From JAJAZB01 sp964244295 (GTDB lineage Bacteria > Bacteroidota > Bacteroidia > Cytophagales > Spirosomataceae): a stretch of DNA of 64,000 nucleotides. Under the pieces are notes generated by a model. That model searched no databases. It had not been told where the DNA came from and saw nothing but the letters and a program-made list of their open reading frames with translations. The stretch lies in assembly GCA_964244295.1 (NCBI GenBank), contig CAXTIG010000040.1, positions 1 to 64,000 of the forward strand, in the 5' to 3' direction. Below, piece by piece: positions 49,450 through 57,437 of this stretch. The position numbers and the translations under genes were made by a program. Each line of letters starts with the position of its first letter. Position 1 is the stretch's first letter.

Positions 49450-50046
49450 TTAATCTTGTAATTCTAATTTGAATCGAATGTCTGATTGTTTCAAACAAAG
49501 ATTACCAAACCAGAAACCGAAGGTATGATAGCTTTTATTTTTTCCTTCGGCCACAACACAAAAGTATCTACTTCCACCGAGGGATTGACATTTTCTTGTG
49601 TTGGCATAAATCGATGCTGAATCTTTGGCTTCAATCCAGAGTTTGATCAAATCAATTTCAGGTAAAACTGGATGGTCGTTGACCTTTTCAGTTCCGTAAA
49701 CCACTTTTCGAACCCTCTTTTCTTTTCCGTGAGGTTCCTTTTCATAAGTAGTGTAGGCTCTTACGTCTGTTGTCCTGGTCCAAATCCGTACTTCTTCAAA
49801 TTGAAAAGGAAGGAAGTTGGGTTGACTAAAAACCACAAAAAGGGTGTCAGTTTCATCTAAATCTTACCCTGTTCTTTGCTTAAATTCTTCAAAAACAACC
49901 TCTAATCCCTTCCAAAAATCTTTGAATATATTCTGAGACTTAGTTTCTATTTTGATACAATTTCTAATTGCTTTTAAACTCTGACTTTGAGTTCTGACAG
50001 AGATAAAAAATAGAATGTAAATTATGTAAATAGTTTTAGAATTCAT
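49450..50046 (-). pseudogene. Secreted protein gene interrupted by an in-frame stop
   Basis: The frame begins at ATG 50046 with a signal peptide (Ile-Tyr-Ile-Leu-Phe-Phe-Ile-Ser-Val-Arg) and runs 60 codons to TAA at 49864-49866. The very same frame then continues without further stops to 49450 (about 137 codons), with coherent sequence such as Thr-Leu-Phe-Val-Val-Phe-Ser-Gln-Pro-Asn. One nonsense codon thus separates the two halves. The whole segment is markedly AT-rich compared with its neighbours. Family not recognised; total intact length would be about 198 residues. Confidence 0.7.
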
Positions 50047-50078
50047 TTTTTGAATCGGATGAAATTGTTGAAAATGAC

Positions 50079-50687
50079 TTATGAATTTTCCGAAAAAACT
50101 ACATTTTCATACACCTCCGACAGCGCCAATTCAACCCCCAACGCCCGCAACAAAACCCGCGCCTCAAGCCCGCTGACCACGCTTTTCCGCCACAAACTTT
50201 CCTCTTCCCGAAACCAAGTTTCCACCTCCGGACGGGTCTGTTCGATGAGGACATATTCCCGAAACGAGGGCAATTGCTGGTACAGCAGAAACTTTCCCTG
50301 CCGGTCGTGGGAAGCCGTGCTGCGCGAAAGCACTTCCACGATGACGAGCGGATTGGTCAGTAAATCCTGCCGATTCTGATAGAAAACGGGTTCCTCGCAA
50401 ATCACCAGCGCGTCGGGGTACACGCCCGTGTTGGCCGGTTCGATGTAAATTTTCTGGTCGCTGTTGAGCACCCGGTAGGTGCCGGGCAAACGACGAACAG
50501 CCTGCTTCAGGGCCGTCAGCGTGTTGCTGGCGATTTCGTTGTGGCGAAAGGTGCCTCCGGCCATTTTGCGAATGATTCCGTTGTAAAATTCGTGTTTGTC
50601 CTGCGCCTTTTCCTCGCGGGCCAAGTACTGACTCAGCGAGTAAAGCCGGGGTTTCGGAACACGTTCGCGGCTGAGGGTCTGGAGCAT
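50079..50687 (-). CDS. Uma2 family (DUF820) putative endonuclease
   Basis: A 202-residue PD-(D/E)xK-fold protein of the Uma2/DUF820 family. Likely catalytic residues: Asp in Tyr-Pro-Asp-Ala-Leu-Val, Glu in Val-Ile-Val-Glu-Val-Leu-Ser and a Lys/Gln-containing helix Arg-Gly/Gln-Gly-Lys-Phe-Leu-Leu-Tyr. The N-terminal Lys-His-Glu-Phe-Tyr-Asn-Gly-Ile is characteristic. The family is abundant in cyanobacteria and Bacteroidota; function is unproven. Two more members lie at 60637 and 61823. The start at 50687 removes a 14-residue extension that lacks family features. Confidence 0.88.
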   Translation of the reverse strand: MLQTLSRERVPKPRLYSLSQYLAREEKAQDKHEFYNGIIRKMAGGTFRHNEIASNTLTALKQAVRRLPGTYRVLNSDQKIYIEPANTGVYPDALVICEEPVFYQNRQDLLTNPLVIVEVLSRSTASHDRQGKFLLYQQLPSFREYVLIEQTRPEVETWFREEESLWRKSVVSGLEARVLLRALGVELALSEVYENVVFSENS

Positions 50688-50757
50688 GGTTATTCCCGAT
50701 TTTTCCAACGAATCTACGGATTTCAACAACTGAAAACTGCCAACTGGAAATTGAAAA

Positions 50758-51969
50758 CTACCGGTCCACCTCCCCCATCACCAAATCCAGCGAGCCGACG
50801 ATGGCGATGAGGTCGGCCACGAGCGCCCCCCGGCTGATTTCGTGGATGACCGAGAGGTTGTGAAAACAGCAGGAGCGGGCTTTCACGCGCTGCGGCACGT
50901 CGCTGCGGCCGTCGGTGCGGAAGTAAAAACCCAGTTCGCCCTTCGGCGTTTCGCCGCGCACGTAAAACTCCATCGCCTTCGGGCGGATTTTCTTGGGCAC
51001 CAGCGCCTGCGGGTCGAAGTCGGGCGTGCGGCGGCAGTCGGTTTGCAGCCGGTCGAGGCATTGCTCGATGAGTTTCAGCGATTCCCAGCATTCGAGCACC
51101 CGCACGTGGTTGCGATCCCAGCAATCGCCGAGGGTGCCCATTTGGCCGGAACCGATGGGCACGTCGAAATTCAGTTCGGGATAGACCGAGTAGCCGTCCA
51201 CCTTCCGTAAATCCCAGCGCAGGCCGGAGCCGCGCAGCACTGGCCCCGTGCAGCCATAGTTGACGGCCAGCGCCAGCGGCAGCACGCCCACGTTGGCGGT
51301 GCGGCTCACGAAAATCTGATTTTCGATGACCAACTGCTGCAACTCGACGAGCTTGGGTTTGAGGTACGTCACGAATTCCCGGCATTTCTCCTCGAAGCCC
51401 ACCGGCAGGTCGTAAAATAGCCCGCCGATCCAGACGTAGTTGTAGAGCATCCGCGCCCCGCTCACCCATTCGAGCATTCGCTGGAGGTGTTCACGGTCGC
51501 GCATCATCCACAAAAACGCGGTGTAGGCTCCGATGTCGAGCGCGTAGGTGCCCACGGCCACGAAGTGCGAGGCGAGGCGGTTCAACTCAGCCACCAGCAC
51601 CCGGATGTACTCGATGCGGCGGGGCAGTTCGGTGATGCCTAGCATCCGTTCCACGCCCAGCGCGTACACGTGTTCGGAATTCATCGCCGCCAGGTAATCC
51701 AGCCGGTCCACGTAGGGAATGACCTGGTTGAAGGGCATCGACTCGGCGTGTTTTTCAAAACAGCGGTGCAGGTAGCCCAGGTGCGGCACCACGTCGACGA
51801 TGAGTTCGCCGTCGGTGACCACTTCCAGGCGCAGCACGCCGTGGGTGGAAGGGTGCTGCGGGCCGAAGGAAATCACCATCTCTTCCGAGCGCAGGTCGGC
51901 GAGCCGGTGCTTGTTGGGGTCCGAAATCCGGTGGTTGTCGGGATGGTACTGGTATTGAAGCGGTTTCAC
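50758..51969 (-). CDS. nuoD: NADH-quinone oxidoreductase subunit D
   Basis: A 403-residue 49-kDa-type subunit of respiratory complex I that helps form the quinone-binding site at the peripheral arm. Phe-Gly-Pro-Gln-His-Pro-Ser-Thr-His-Gly-Val-Leu-Arg and Gly-Tyr-Leu-His-Arg-Cys-Phe-Glu-Lys are signature motifs, and the C-terminus Met-Gly-Glu-Val-Asp-Arg is conserved. It is the only nuo gene in the window: it ends next to a Uma2 gene and is divergent from rpmG. Subunit D is normally encoded among other nuo genes, so this isolated location is notable. Confidence 0.95.
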   Translation of the reverse strand: MKPLQYQYHPDNHRISDPNKHRLADLRSEEMVISFGPQHPSTHGVLRLEVVTDGELIVDVVPHLGYLHRCFEKHAESMPFNQVIPYVDRLDYLAAMNSEHVYALGVERMLGITELPRRIEYIRVLVAELNRLASHFVAVGTYALDIGAYTAFLWMMRDREHLQRMLEWVSGARMLYNYVWIGGLFYDLPVGFEEKCREFVTYLKPKLVELQQLVIENQIFVSRTANVGVLPLALAVNYGCTGPVLRGSGLRWDLRKVDGYSVYPELNFDVPIGSGQMGTLGDCWDRNHVRVLECWESLKLIEQCLDRLQTDCRRTPDFDPQALVPKKIRPKAMEFYVRGETPKGELGFYFRTDGRSDVPQRVKARSCCFHNLSVIHEISRGALVADLIAIVGSLDLVMGEVDR

Positions 51970-52001
51970 GGGGCGAAGTTCCTAAAACTTTGGATGAAGG
52001 G

Positions 52002-52032
52002 TTTGCCGCGTGGTGAAAACTTCTTACTTTTG
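52002..52032 (+). promoter_or_regulatory. Complete Bacteroidota promoter for rpmG
   Basis: TTTG (52002-52005), 19-nt spacer, TACTTTTG (52025-52032); rpmG starts 42 nt downstream. Third instance in the window with the identical 19-nt spacing. Confidence 0.75.
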
Positions 52033-52073
52033 CCTTCCATTTTCCGAAAATCCCCCGAAAAGGCTATACTGCA

Positions 52074-52256
52074 ATGGCAAAGAAAGGCAACCGCATCCAG
52101 GTCATCCTGGAATGCACCGAGCAAAAAAACTCCGACATCCCCGGCATGTCGCGCTACGTGACGACCAAAAACCGCAAGAACACCACTGGCCGGATGGAGT
52201 TGAAGAAATTCAACCCCTTCATGCGGAAGGTGACGGTTCACAAGGAAATTAAGTAA
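52074..52256 (+). CDS. rpmG: 50S ribosomal protein L33
   Basis: A 60-residue bL33 protein: basic N-terminus Ala-Lys-Lys-Gly-Asn-Arg, Val-Ile-Leu-Glu-Cys-Thr-Glu and the C-terminal Leu-Lys-Lys-Phe-Asn-Pro-Phe. Only one cysteine is present, so the zinc-binding form is not seen. In many Bacteroidota rpmB (L28) precedes rpmG; here it does not, and rpmG has its own promoter. It is followed by a DUF4295 gene and ftsY. Confidence 0.95.
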   Translation: MAKKGNRIQVILECTEQKNSDIPGMSRYVTTKNRKNTTGRMELKKFNPFMRKVTVHKEIK

Positions 52257-52261
52257 TTCAG

Positions 52262-52330
52262 TTAGTAAGTTATTGGTTAGTAGGCTACTCAGGCCAATAA
52301 CTCAATAACCTGATAACCAACAACGACCAA
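52262..52330. repeat. Word tract (gttattggtta) between rpmG and DUF4295
   Basis: Low-complexity gttattggttag / ccaataactcaataacc words that are only loosely complementary. It resembles a decayed word palindrome and lies inside a ribosomal-protein operon. Confidence 0.45.
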
Positions 52331-52336
52331 CCAACA

Positions 52337-52489
52337 ATGGCAAAGAAAGTAGTTGCAACCCTGAAAAAAGAAGGCGGTAAAAACTACGCTAAAGTCATCC
52401 GGGCCGTGAAATCGCCCCTGACCGGCGCGTACACCTTCAAAGAAGAAATCGTCCCGCTTGACCAGGTGCAGGAATCGCTGAAAAGCTAA
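52337..52489 (+). CDS. DUF4295 small protein
   Basis: A 50-residue basic protein starting Met-Ala-Lys-Lys-Val-Val-Ala-Thr-Leu-Lys-Lys and ending Val-Gln-Glu-Ser-Leu-Lys-Ser. Together with L33 upstream and ftsY downstream it matches the Bacteroidota-specific DUF4295 family. The position and charge suggest a ribosome-associated role, but this is inference. It is followed by a strong terminator. Confidence 0.9.
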   Translation: MAKKVVATLKKEGGKNYAKVIRAVKSPLTGAYTFKEEIVPLDQVQESLKS

Positions 52490-52517
52490 ACCGCTCCGGT
52501 TATCCGCTCGTTCTCAG

Positions 52518-52548
52518 AAGTCTCCCAACGAATTGGGGGACTTTTTTT
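52518..52548 (+). terminator. Rho-independent terminator after DUF4295
   Basis: AAGTCTCCCAA and TTGGGGGACTT pair (one G-T) over 11 bp with a 4-nt loop, followed by seven T. It separates the rpmG unit from ftsY, which has its own -7 box 5 nt later. Confidence 0.85.
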
Positions 52549-52552
52549 GTGT

Positions 52553-52560
52553 TAGTTTTG
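52553..52560 (+). promoter_or_regulatory. Bacteroidota -7 box (TAGTTTTG) for ftsY
   Basis: TAGTTTTG matches TAnnTTTG and lies 48 nt before the ftsY start, directly after the upstream terminator. Confidence 0.5.
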
Positions 52561-52608
52561 CCTCAGGCAGGCACTGTTTACTGCCTACTGATTACTGCCA
52601 ATTGAAAA

Positions 52609-53586
52609 ATGGGTCTATTCGATTTTTTTACCAAGAAAAAAGAGCAGGTCGTTCAGGAAGAAAAAGAATCGCTCGAAAAGGGCCTGGAGCGCTCGAAAGA
52701 AGGCTTTTTTGGCAAACTGAGCCGGGCCGTGGCGGGCAAGTCGAAGGTGGACGAGGAGGTGTTGGATGAGTTGGAAGAAATCCTGATTTCCTCCGACGTG
52801 GGCGTGGAAACGACCGTCAAGATTATCCGCCGCATCGAAGCCCGCGTGGAGCGCGACAAGTACCTCGGCACCGACGAACTCGACCAGATTCTGCGCGAGG
52901 AAGTAGCCGCCTTGCTTTCCGAAAACCGCTCCTATGATGTTGCTACCGATTTTGACACGCCGCTCGGCGTAAAACCCTACGTGATTATGGTCGTGGGCGT
53001 CAACGGCGTGGGCAAAACCACGACCATCGGCAAATTGGCCTCGCGGTATTTCAAAGCGGGCAAAAAAGTGGTGCTCGGCGCGGGCGATACCTTCCGGGCT
53101 GCCGCCGTGGAACAACTCCGGCTCTGGGGCGAGCGCACGGGCATTCCCGTGATTCACCACGGCATGAACACCGACCCGGCCTCGGTGGCCTACGACGCCC
53201 TGAAGCAGGCCACCGAGCAGGGAGCCGACGTGGTGATTATCGACACGGCGGGCCGCCTCCACACGAAGGTGAACCTGATGAATGAACTCACGAAAATCAA
53301 ACGGGTGATGCAGAAACTACTGCCCGATGCCCCCCACGAGGTGCTGCTCGTCCTCGACGGTTCGACGGGTCAGAACGCCTTCATTCAGGCCCAGGAATTC
53401 ACCAAAGCCACCGACGTGACCGCCCTGGCGATTACCAAACTCGACGGCACGGCCAAAGGTGGCGTGGTCATCGGCATTTCCGACCAGTTCAAAATTCCCG
53501 TGAAGTACATCGGCGTGGGCGAGAAAATCGAAGATTTGCAGGTGTTCAACAAGCGGGCGTTCGTGGAAAGTTTGTTTAAAAAGTAA
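52609..53586 (+). CDS. ftsY: Signal recognition particle receptor FtsY
   Basis: A 325-residue SRP GTPase. The N domain (about 25-115) is followed by the G domain with Gly-Val-Asn-Gly-Val-Gly-Lys-Thr-Thr-Thr, Asp-Thr-Ala-Gly-Arg-Leu and Thr-Lys-Leu-Asp-Gly-Thr-Ala-Lys-Gly-Gly. There is only a short acidic/basic N-terminal A segment. It docks ribosome–SRP complexes at the inner membrane. Its partner Ffh is encoded about 9 kb away at 62481. Confidence 0.97.
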   Translation: MGLFDFFTKKKEQVVQEEKESLEKGLERSKEGFFGKLSRAVAGKSKVDEEVLDELEEILISSDVGVETTVKIIRRIEARVERDKYLGTDELDQILREEVAALLSENRSYDVATDFDTPLGVKPYVIMVVGVNGVGKTTTIGKLASRYFKAGKKVVLGAGDTFRAAAVEQLRLWGERTGIPVIHHGMNTDPASVAYDALKQATEQGADVVIIDTAGRLHTKVNLMNELTKIKRVMQKLLPDAPHEVLLVLDGSTGQNAFIQAQEFTKATDVTALAITKLDGTAKGGVVIGISDQFKIPVKYIGVGEKIEDLQVFNKRAFVESLFKK

Positions 53587-53610
53587 GGAAAAAGGGAAAG
53601 AGAAAAGGAT

Positions 53611-53715
53611 GTTGTCATCCCGACGAAGGAGGGATCTCGTCAGCCTGCCGTACCCTTTGACGGTTGTCAAGTGTTCAGTATCCCAACGAGATCCCTCCTA
53701 CGTCGGGATGACAAC
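53611..53715. repeat. GTCA-family inverted repeat after ftsY
   Basis: Arms of 30 bp (53611-53640 and 53686-53715) with one mismatch, containing gtcatcccgacg and gagggatctcg. It starts 25 nt after the ftsY stop. Confidence 0.9.
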
Positions 53716-53807
53716 CTAACCTTCCGCTTTTTGCACTATTTTTTTAAATCACTTTCAACCCTTCGGCTTTTTCCGGTGTCTTTGGCAATCGTAAACCCGT
53801 TTCACCC

Positions 53808-54254
53808 ATGAAAAAACTCCTACCCCTCTTCGTTCTGGCCCTCAGCTTTTCGGCCTGTAAAAGGGAAAATCTCGACATCGTGCCCGACGAACTGGGCGGT
53901 ACGTACCGCTCGGTGCCCAACCAGAGCGTGTTCAACCCGCTTTCCTGCGTGGCCTTTCCCGGTGGCAGTTCGAGCAGCGTAGCGCAACTTCGTATGGATG
54001 CCGCTTCGCCCACCAATGCTACATTGTCATACCAACCCAACGGCCTGGGCATTCTTTCCGAAAAAAGCCTGCCCCTTACCGCCGCCTACCGCGAGGGATT
54101 TATCGAACTTTCCTACCGGGGTCGCGTCATCGGCGATTACCGCGTGGGTAAGATTCAGGATGGCAAGCGGGAGCGGGACGCGAAGGTGCTCAGCCTGATG
54201 GTTGATTCACCCGAAGAGAAGGTATTCGTGATGTTTCGGGGGGTGAAGGAGTAA
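53808..54254 (+). CDS. Lipoprotein of unknown function
   Basis: A 148-residue protein with a clear type II signal (Leu-Ser-Phe-Ser-Ala-Cys, Cys17) and a beta-rich body ending Lys-Val-Phe-Val-Met-Phe-Arg-Gly. No domain is recognised. It is flanked on both sides by GTCA-family palindromes, so it is transcriptionally isolated, and it converges with purH. Confidence 0.75.
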   Translation: MKKLLPLFVLALSFSACKRENLDIVPDELGGTYRSVPNQSVFNPLSCVAFPGGSSSSVAQLRMDAASPTNATLSYQPNGLGILSEKSLPLTAAYREGFIELSYRGRVIGDYRVGKIQDGKRERDAKVLSLMVDSPEEKVFVMFRGVKE

Positions 54255-54262
54255 TCCATCCG

Positions 54263-54359
54263 GCGGTCATCCTGAGCTTGCGAAGGACCTTTCGCCTCCA
54301 ACCTCCAGATTAGTTGGGAGGCACCCGCGAAAGGTCCTTCGCAAGCTCAGGATGACCGC
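54263..54359. repeat. GTCA-family inverted repeat between the lipoprotein gene and purH
   Basis: Perfect 33-bp arms (54263-54295 and 54327-54359) containing gtcatcctgagc and gcgaaggacct. The loop also pairs (cctccaac with a near-complement). It fills the gap between convergent genes. Confidence 0.94.
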
Positions 54360-54369
54360 ATCAGGAAGG

Positions 54370-55914
54370 TCAGTGCTTAAAATGCCGCACGCCCGTCATC
54401 ACCATCGCGATGCCGTGGGCGTTGCAGTAGGCGATGGAATCCTGGTCCTTGATGGAGCCGCCCGGCTGCACCACCGCCGTGATGCCCGCCTGCCCGGCAA
54501 TTTCGACGCAGTCGGGGAAGGGGAAAAAGGCGTCGGAGGCCATCACTGCCCCATTCAGGTCAAATCCGAAACTTTTCGCTTTCTCAATCGCCTGCCGCAG
54601 CGCGTCCACGCGCGAGGTTTGGCCCACGCCGCTGGCGAGTAGCTGGTCTTCTTTCGCCAATACAATCGTGTTCGACTTCGTGTGTTTGCAGACTTTGAGG
54701 GCAAACTCCAGCGCCTTCAACTCGCTTTCCGTCGGTGCTTTTTCAGTCACGGTGCGCATCTGGGCGGCGGTTTCGGTGGCGGTGTCCCGGTCTTGCTCCA
54801 GTATTCCGTTGAGTAGGGTTTTGAACATCCGCCCTGATTTGCTCAGGCGTTTCCTCCTCAGTAAGATCCGGTTTTTTTTCGATTTCAGCAACGCCAGCGC
54901 GTCCTCGTCGTAGTCGGGGGCGATGAGGATTTCCATGAACAGCTTGTTCAGTTCCTCCGCCGTTGCCAAATCCACCTTCGCATTCGTGACCAGCACCCCG
55001 CCGAAGGCCGATACCGGGTCGCAGCTCAGGGCGTGGAGGTAGGCTTCTTTCGCCGTCGGGGCCGTCGCGACGCCGCAGGCGTTGGTGTGTTTGATGATGA
55101 CGAAGGTTATTTTGGAAAATGAAAATTCATTGATCAGATCCAGCGCCGCGTCTACGTCCACAAGGTTGTTGTAGGAAAGTTCCTTGCCATGGAGTTTGTC
55201 GAATAGCGCGTCGAGGTTGCCGTAAAACGTGGCCGGTTGGTGGGGATTTTCGCCGTAGCGAAGGGAATGTTCCGGTCCGGCATAAGCAATAAATGGAAGT
55301 GCTGGTTTATGCTCGGTGGGGTCTCTCCCCAAAAACCACCAGTTGATGGCCGAATCGTACTGGGAGGTGATCTCAAACGCTTCTCTGGCGAAAGCCAGTC
55401 GAGTTTTTAAATCCGTCGCACCACCGTTTTCGGCTAGGAGACGAACCACTTCCTCGTACTGGCCCCGGTGGCTAACGATGAGCACGTCGCTAAAATTTTT
55501 GGCTGCCGCCCGGATAAGCGAAATGCCGCCGATGTCGATTTTTTCGATGATGTCGTCCGCCGATGCGCCGGATTTTACGGTGTCCTCGAAGGGGTACAAA
55601 TCCACCACCACGAGGTCGATGGCGGGAATGCCGTAGGCGTCGGCGGTTTGCACGTCGTCGTCGAGGTCGCGGCGGTAGAGGATGCCGCCGAAGACCTTCG
55701 GGTGCAGGGTCTTGACGCGCCCGCCGAAGATGGAGGGGTACGTAGTTAACTCCTCAACGGGCGTGACTGGGATGCCCATCTTTTCGATAAACGCCTGCGT
55801 TCCGCCCGTGGAATACAGCGTGACGCCTTGCCGATGAAGGGTTTCGACCAGCGGCGCGAGGCCGTCTTTGTGGTACACGGAAAGCAGGGCGGAGGTAATT
55901 TTGCGGGAATTCAT
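54370..55914 (-). CDS. purH: Bifunctional AICAR formyltransferase / IMP cyclohydrolase
   Basis: A 514-residue enzyme for the last two steps of purine synthesis. The N-terminal MGS-like IMP cyclohydrolase domain (about 1-190) has Ala-Leu-Leu-Ser-Val-Tyr-His-Lys-Asp-Gly-Leu and Ser-Thr-Gly-Gly-Thr; the C-terminal transformylase has Leu-Arg-Tyr-Gly-Glu-Asn-Pro-His-Gln and Ile-Lys-His-Thr-Asn-Ala-Cys-Gly. The ATG at 55914 gives a standard N-terminus. A minus-strand TACTTTTG box lies 27 nt upstream. It is divergent from the amidotransferase gene. Confidence 0.97.
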   Translation of the reverse strand: MNSRKITSALLSVYHKDGLAPLVETLHRQGVTLYSTGGTQAFIEKMGIPVTPVEELTTYPSIFGGRVKTLHPKVFGGILYRRDLDDDVQTADAYGIPAIDLVVVDLYPFEDTVKSGASADDIIEKIDIGGISLIRAAAKNFSDVLIVSHRGQYEEVVRLLAENGGATDLKTRLAFAREAFEITSQYDSAINWWFLGRDPTEHKPALPFIAYAGPEHSLRYGENPHQPATFYGNLDALFDKLHGKELSYNNLVDVDAALDLINEFSFSKITFVIIKHTNACGVATAPTAKEAYLHALSCDPVSAFGGVLVTNAKVDLATAEELNKLFMEILIAPDYDEDALALLKSKKNRILLRRKRLSKSGRMFKTLLNGILEQDRDTATETAAQMRTVTEKAPTESELKALEFALKVCKHTKSNTIVLAKEDQLLASGVGQTSRVDALRQAIEKAKSFGFDLNGAVMASDAFFPFPDCVEIAGQAGITAVVQPGGSIKDQDSIAYCNAHGIAMVMTGVRHFKH

Positions 55915-55940
55915 CGGAGGGTTACAGGGTTTTGAAGCCG

Positions 55941-55948
55941 CAAAAGTA
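55941..55948 (-). promoter_or_regulatory. Bacteroidota -7 box (TACTTTTG) for purH
   Basis: Minus-strand TACTTTTG 27 nt before the purH start; the -7 box of the divergent amidotransferase gene lies 14 nt away. Confidence 0.55.
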
Positions 55949-55962
55949 GGCATTTAGCCCGC

Positions 55963-55970
55963 TACCTTTG
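55963..55970 (+). promoter_or_regulatory. Bacteroidota -7 box (TACCTTTG) for the amidotransferase gene
   Basis: TACCTTTG matches TAnnTTTG and lies 23 nt before the GTG start, back to back with the purH box. Confidence 0.55.
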
Positions 55971-55993
55971 GTAACCCGACCAAACTTTGCCCC

Positions 55994-56554
55994 GTGCTCC
56001 GCGTCCTGCTCGTCGACAACTACGACTCCTTCACCTACAACCTCGTCCAACTCCTGGACGAAGCGGGCGCGGCGGTGACGGTCGTGAAAAACGACGCGCT
56101 GAATTTTGACAAAATTAGAAACTTCGACAAAATCCTGCTTTCACCGGGGCCAGGTCTGCCCGTCGAGGCGGGGCAATTATTGGCGCTGATTCAGGAATTT
56201 TCGGAAGAAAAACCGATTCTGGGCGTGTGCCTGGGCCACCAGGCCATTGCCGAGGTGTTCGGCGGAAGGCTCGTGAATCTGGAGACGGTGTACCACGGCA
56301 TTCGCCAGGAAATCGAATTGGGCGAGGATGCGCTGTTTCGGAATGTACCGAAAAAAACCACCGTCGGCCTGTACCATTCCTGGGCCGTAGCCGAGCCGCT
56401 GCCGACGGACCTGGAAGTTACGGCCCGTTCGCCCGACGGCGTGGTGATGGCTTTACGGCACCGGCGCTTCGACGTGTGCGGGGTGCAGTTTCACCCGGAG
56501 TCGTACATGACGCCGGAAGGGGCGCGGATGATTGAGAATTGGCTATCTGATTGA
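55994..56554 (+). CDS. Anthranilate/aminodeoxychorismate synthase glutamine amidotransferase
   Basis: A 186-residue class I glutamine amidotransferase. Val-Asp-Asn-Tyr-Asp-Ser-Phe-Thr-Tyr-Asn at the start, nucleophile Cys in Gly-Val-Cys-Leu-Gly-His-Gln, and His-Glu in Gln-Phe-His-Pro-Glu-Ser are diagnostic for TrpG/PabA. It releases ammonia for anthranilate or 4-amino-4-deoxychorismate formation. Neither trpE nor pabB is adjacent, so TrpG and PabA roles cannot be separated; one subunit may serve both. Translation starts at GTG 55994. Confidence 0.92.
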   Translation: MLRVLLVDNYDSFTYNLVQLLDEAGAAVTVVKNDALNFDKIRNFDKILLSPGPGLPVEAGQLLALIQEFSEEKPILGVCLGHQAIAEVFGGRLVNLETVYHGIRQEIELGEDALFRNVPKKTTVGLYHSWAVAEPLPTDLEVTARSPDGVVMALRHRRFDVCGVQFHPESYMTPEGARMIENWLSD

Positions 56555-56591
56555 ACTGTTTAAGATTTCAAACTAATTTTTGCTGGAAGGG

Positions 56592-56678
56592 GTCACGCTG
56601 AGCGGAGTCGAAGCGCCGCGTGAACTTCGGAAATAGTTTCCATTTCCAACGCGGCGCTTCGACTCCGCTCAGCGTGAC
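56592..56678. repeat. GTCA-family inverted repeat (gtcacgctgag)
   Basis: Perfect 30-bp arms (56592-56621 and 56649-56678) containing gtcacgctgagcgg and gtcgaagcg; a nested ggaaat/atttcc-like pairing lies in the loop. Confidence 0.92.
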
Positions 56679-56726
56679 AGTCCGCACCCACGTCGTTGAA
56701 ATTCAAACTCGGGCGAGGCAAAAATC

Positions 56727-57437
56727 ATGGTTCAACTTTCCCAAAACTTCCTCCTCGCCGTCAAAACCGGCCAGCCCACCGAGGTCTTCCGCGCCGAACT
56801 TCGCCGCCTCGACTTCGATGAACTGGCCCGCCAACTGCCCGACGACGCGGCCCGGAAAGCCTTCTGGATGAATTTGTACAACGCCTTTTCGCAGGTGCTG
56901 CTGAACGAACACCTCGGTTTTTACCGAAAAAATCGGATGGGCTTTTTCGCCCAAAAATGGATTGAAATCGGAGGGAAAAACCTCAGCCTGAACGACCTCG
57001 AACACGGCCTGCTGCGGAGTTCGCAGTTCACTTACGGGTTCGGGTTTTTGCAAAATCCCTTCGCTTCGGCCTGGGAGCGGCGGTTTCGGTTGAAAGAGCG
57101 GGATTTCCGGATTCACTTCGCCCTCAACTGCGGCGCGGCGGCCTGCCCGCCCACCGCGGCCTACCGCCCCGAAGCGGTGGAGGCCCAACTCGATTTGGCG
57201 ATGGCCTCGTTTCTGGAAAGCGATTGCCGCTACGACGCGGCGACAAACACCGTGGAGCTATCCCGGATTTTCCAATGGTTCAACGGGGATTTTGGGGGAA
57301 AAGCGGGAATTCGTCGCGTGCTCGAAAGCCAGGGAATCACTCCGGTTGGCTCGCGACCACATCTGGTTTTTCGGCGGTACGATTGGTCGCTGTCGTTGGG
57401 GAAATTTGCAGCGCCGGAATCCGGAGGGGCTGACTGA
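56727..57437 (+). CDS. DUF547 domain protein
   Basis: A 236-residue DUF547 protein. Ala-Phe-Trp-Met-Asn-Leu-Tyr-Asn-Ala near residue 45, His-Phe-Ala-Leu-Asn-Cys-Gly-Ala-Ala-Ala-Cys-Pro-Pro near 130 and the terminal Arg-Tyr-Asp-Trp-Ser-Leu are the family landmarks. The function of DUF547 is unknown. No signal peptide is seen. Its 3' end overlaps the convergent transglutaminase-like gene by 101 nt; the DUF547 consensus end falls within the overlap, so both frames seem used there. Confidence 0.85.
   Translation: MVQLSQNFLLAVKTGQPTEVFRAELRRLDFDELARQLPDDAARKAFWMNLYNAFSQVLLNEHLGFYRKNRMGFFAQKWIEIGGKNLSLNDLEHGLLRSSQFTYGFGFLQNPFASAWERRFRLKERDFRIHFALNCGAAACPPTAAYRPEAVEAQLDLAMASFLESDCRYDAATNTVELSRIFQWFNGDFGGKAGIRRVLESQGITPVGSRPHLVFRRYDWSLSLGKFAAPESGGAD

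Noticed and set aside
49313..49498. 61-codon minus-strand frame at the edge of the AT-rich patch
   Set aside because: It overlaps the end of the interrupted secreted-protein gene in another frame and shows no signal or family feature; the 37-codon membrane frame there is more plausible.
49864..50046. A complete 60-residue secreted peptide
   Set aside because: The same frame continues uninterrupted for about 137 codons after its stop codon, so a broken longer gene explains it better.
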